Shown here piece by piece: positions 63,931 through 64,000 of a DNA stretch of 64,000 nt (positions within the stretch are counted from its first letter, which is position 1; the number at the start of each line of letters is the position of its first letter). The stretch lies in assembly GCA_020284085.1 (NCBI GenBank), contig JACEVL010000018.1, positions 1,881,001 to 1,945,000 on the forward strand. The letters run 5' to 3'. This DNA is from Aporrectodea caliginosa. Taxonomy: Eukaryota; Annelida; Clitellata; Crassiclitellata; Lumbricidae. Position numbers and translations under genes: made by a program. Under the pieces are notes generated by a model that was given only the letters and a program-made list of their open reading frames with translations, did not search any database and was not told the DNA's origin.

Positions 63931-64000
63931 AGCATCACAACGTAAACCGATATATATGTATGGATATATATGTATGGATTTATACGTATATAAACATATG
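63931..64000. other. window end, TATG microsatellite
   Basis: ATATATGTATGG repeats; no gene. Confidence 0.8.

Overview
The window is animal nuclear DNA. Protein-coding sequence is split into short exons with GT/AG borders and consistent codon phases. The introns are AT-rich and crowded with tRNA-derived SINEs, ends of CR1/L2-like LINEs, hAT, piggyBac and mariner-type DNA elements, microsatellites and minisatellites. Repeat content and intron style suggest an invertebrate bilaterian, probably marine; the sequence alone does not name the species.

Bases 1-36211 hold the 3' part of an ankyrin gene on the + strand. The ANK-repeat exons must lie upstream of the window. Exons present encode the linker after the ANK repeats (734-840 and the large 2541-3410 exon with three 40-residue repeats), the ZU5N spectrin-binding domain, ZU5C, UPA, the death domain and a long acidic C-terminal regulatory tail. 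The stop codon is at 36209-36211 and a poly(A) signal at 36756. Phases of all neighbouring exons agree, so about 1,690 codons can be joined when one ZU5N cassette is used.

The most striking region is 5.1-14.2 kb. A block carrying three ankyrin exons (pre-ZU5 linker plus all of ZU5N) occurs twice in tandem. The two exon sets differ by 14 silent changes and one conservative replacement. Phases allow either set, or a mix, but not both in series. This is either a mutually exclusive three-exon cassette, an undescribed way to vary ankyrin's spectrin-binding module, or two alleles wrongly placed side by side in the assembly. One copy carries a 902-bp hAT element that the other lacks.

Bases 36212-55934 are intergenic: the ankyrin 3' UTR, hAT and other small elements, LINE 3' ends and a 42-55 kb stretch dominated by simple repeats (GGAT, CATA, ATC, CA, GACA) and minisatellites. 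At 55935 the first coding exon of a junctophilin gene begins on the + strand. It encodes five MORN motifs; the rest of that gene is beyond the window. Its first intron (56317 to the end) contains a 1.35-kb hAT element inside a fold-back element, a 920-bp mariner-like element with ~200-bp inverted repeats, a 449-bp MITE and an internally deleted 1.4-kb piggyBac element.

Ankyrin and junctophilin both organise membrane domains of excitable cells, the first by linking membrane proteins to spectrin and the second by tying plasma membrane to endoplasmic reticulum. Whether their adjacency matters cannot be judged from one window.
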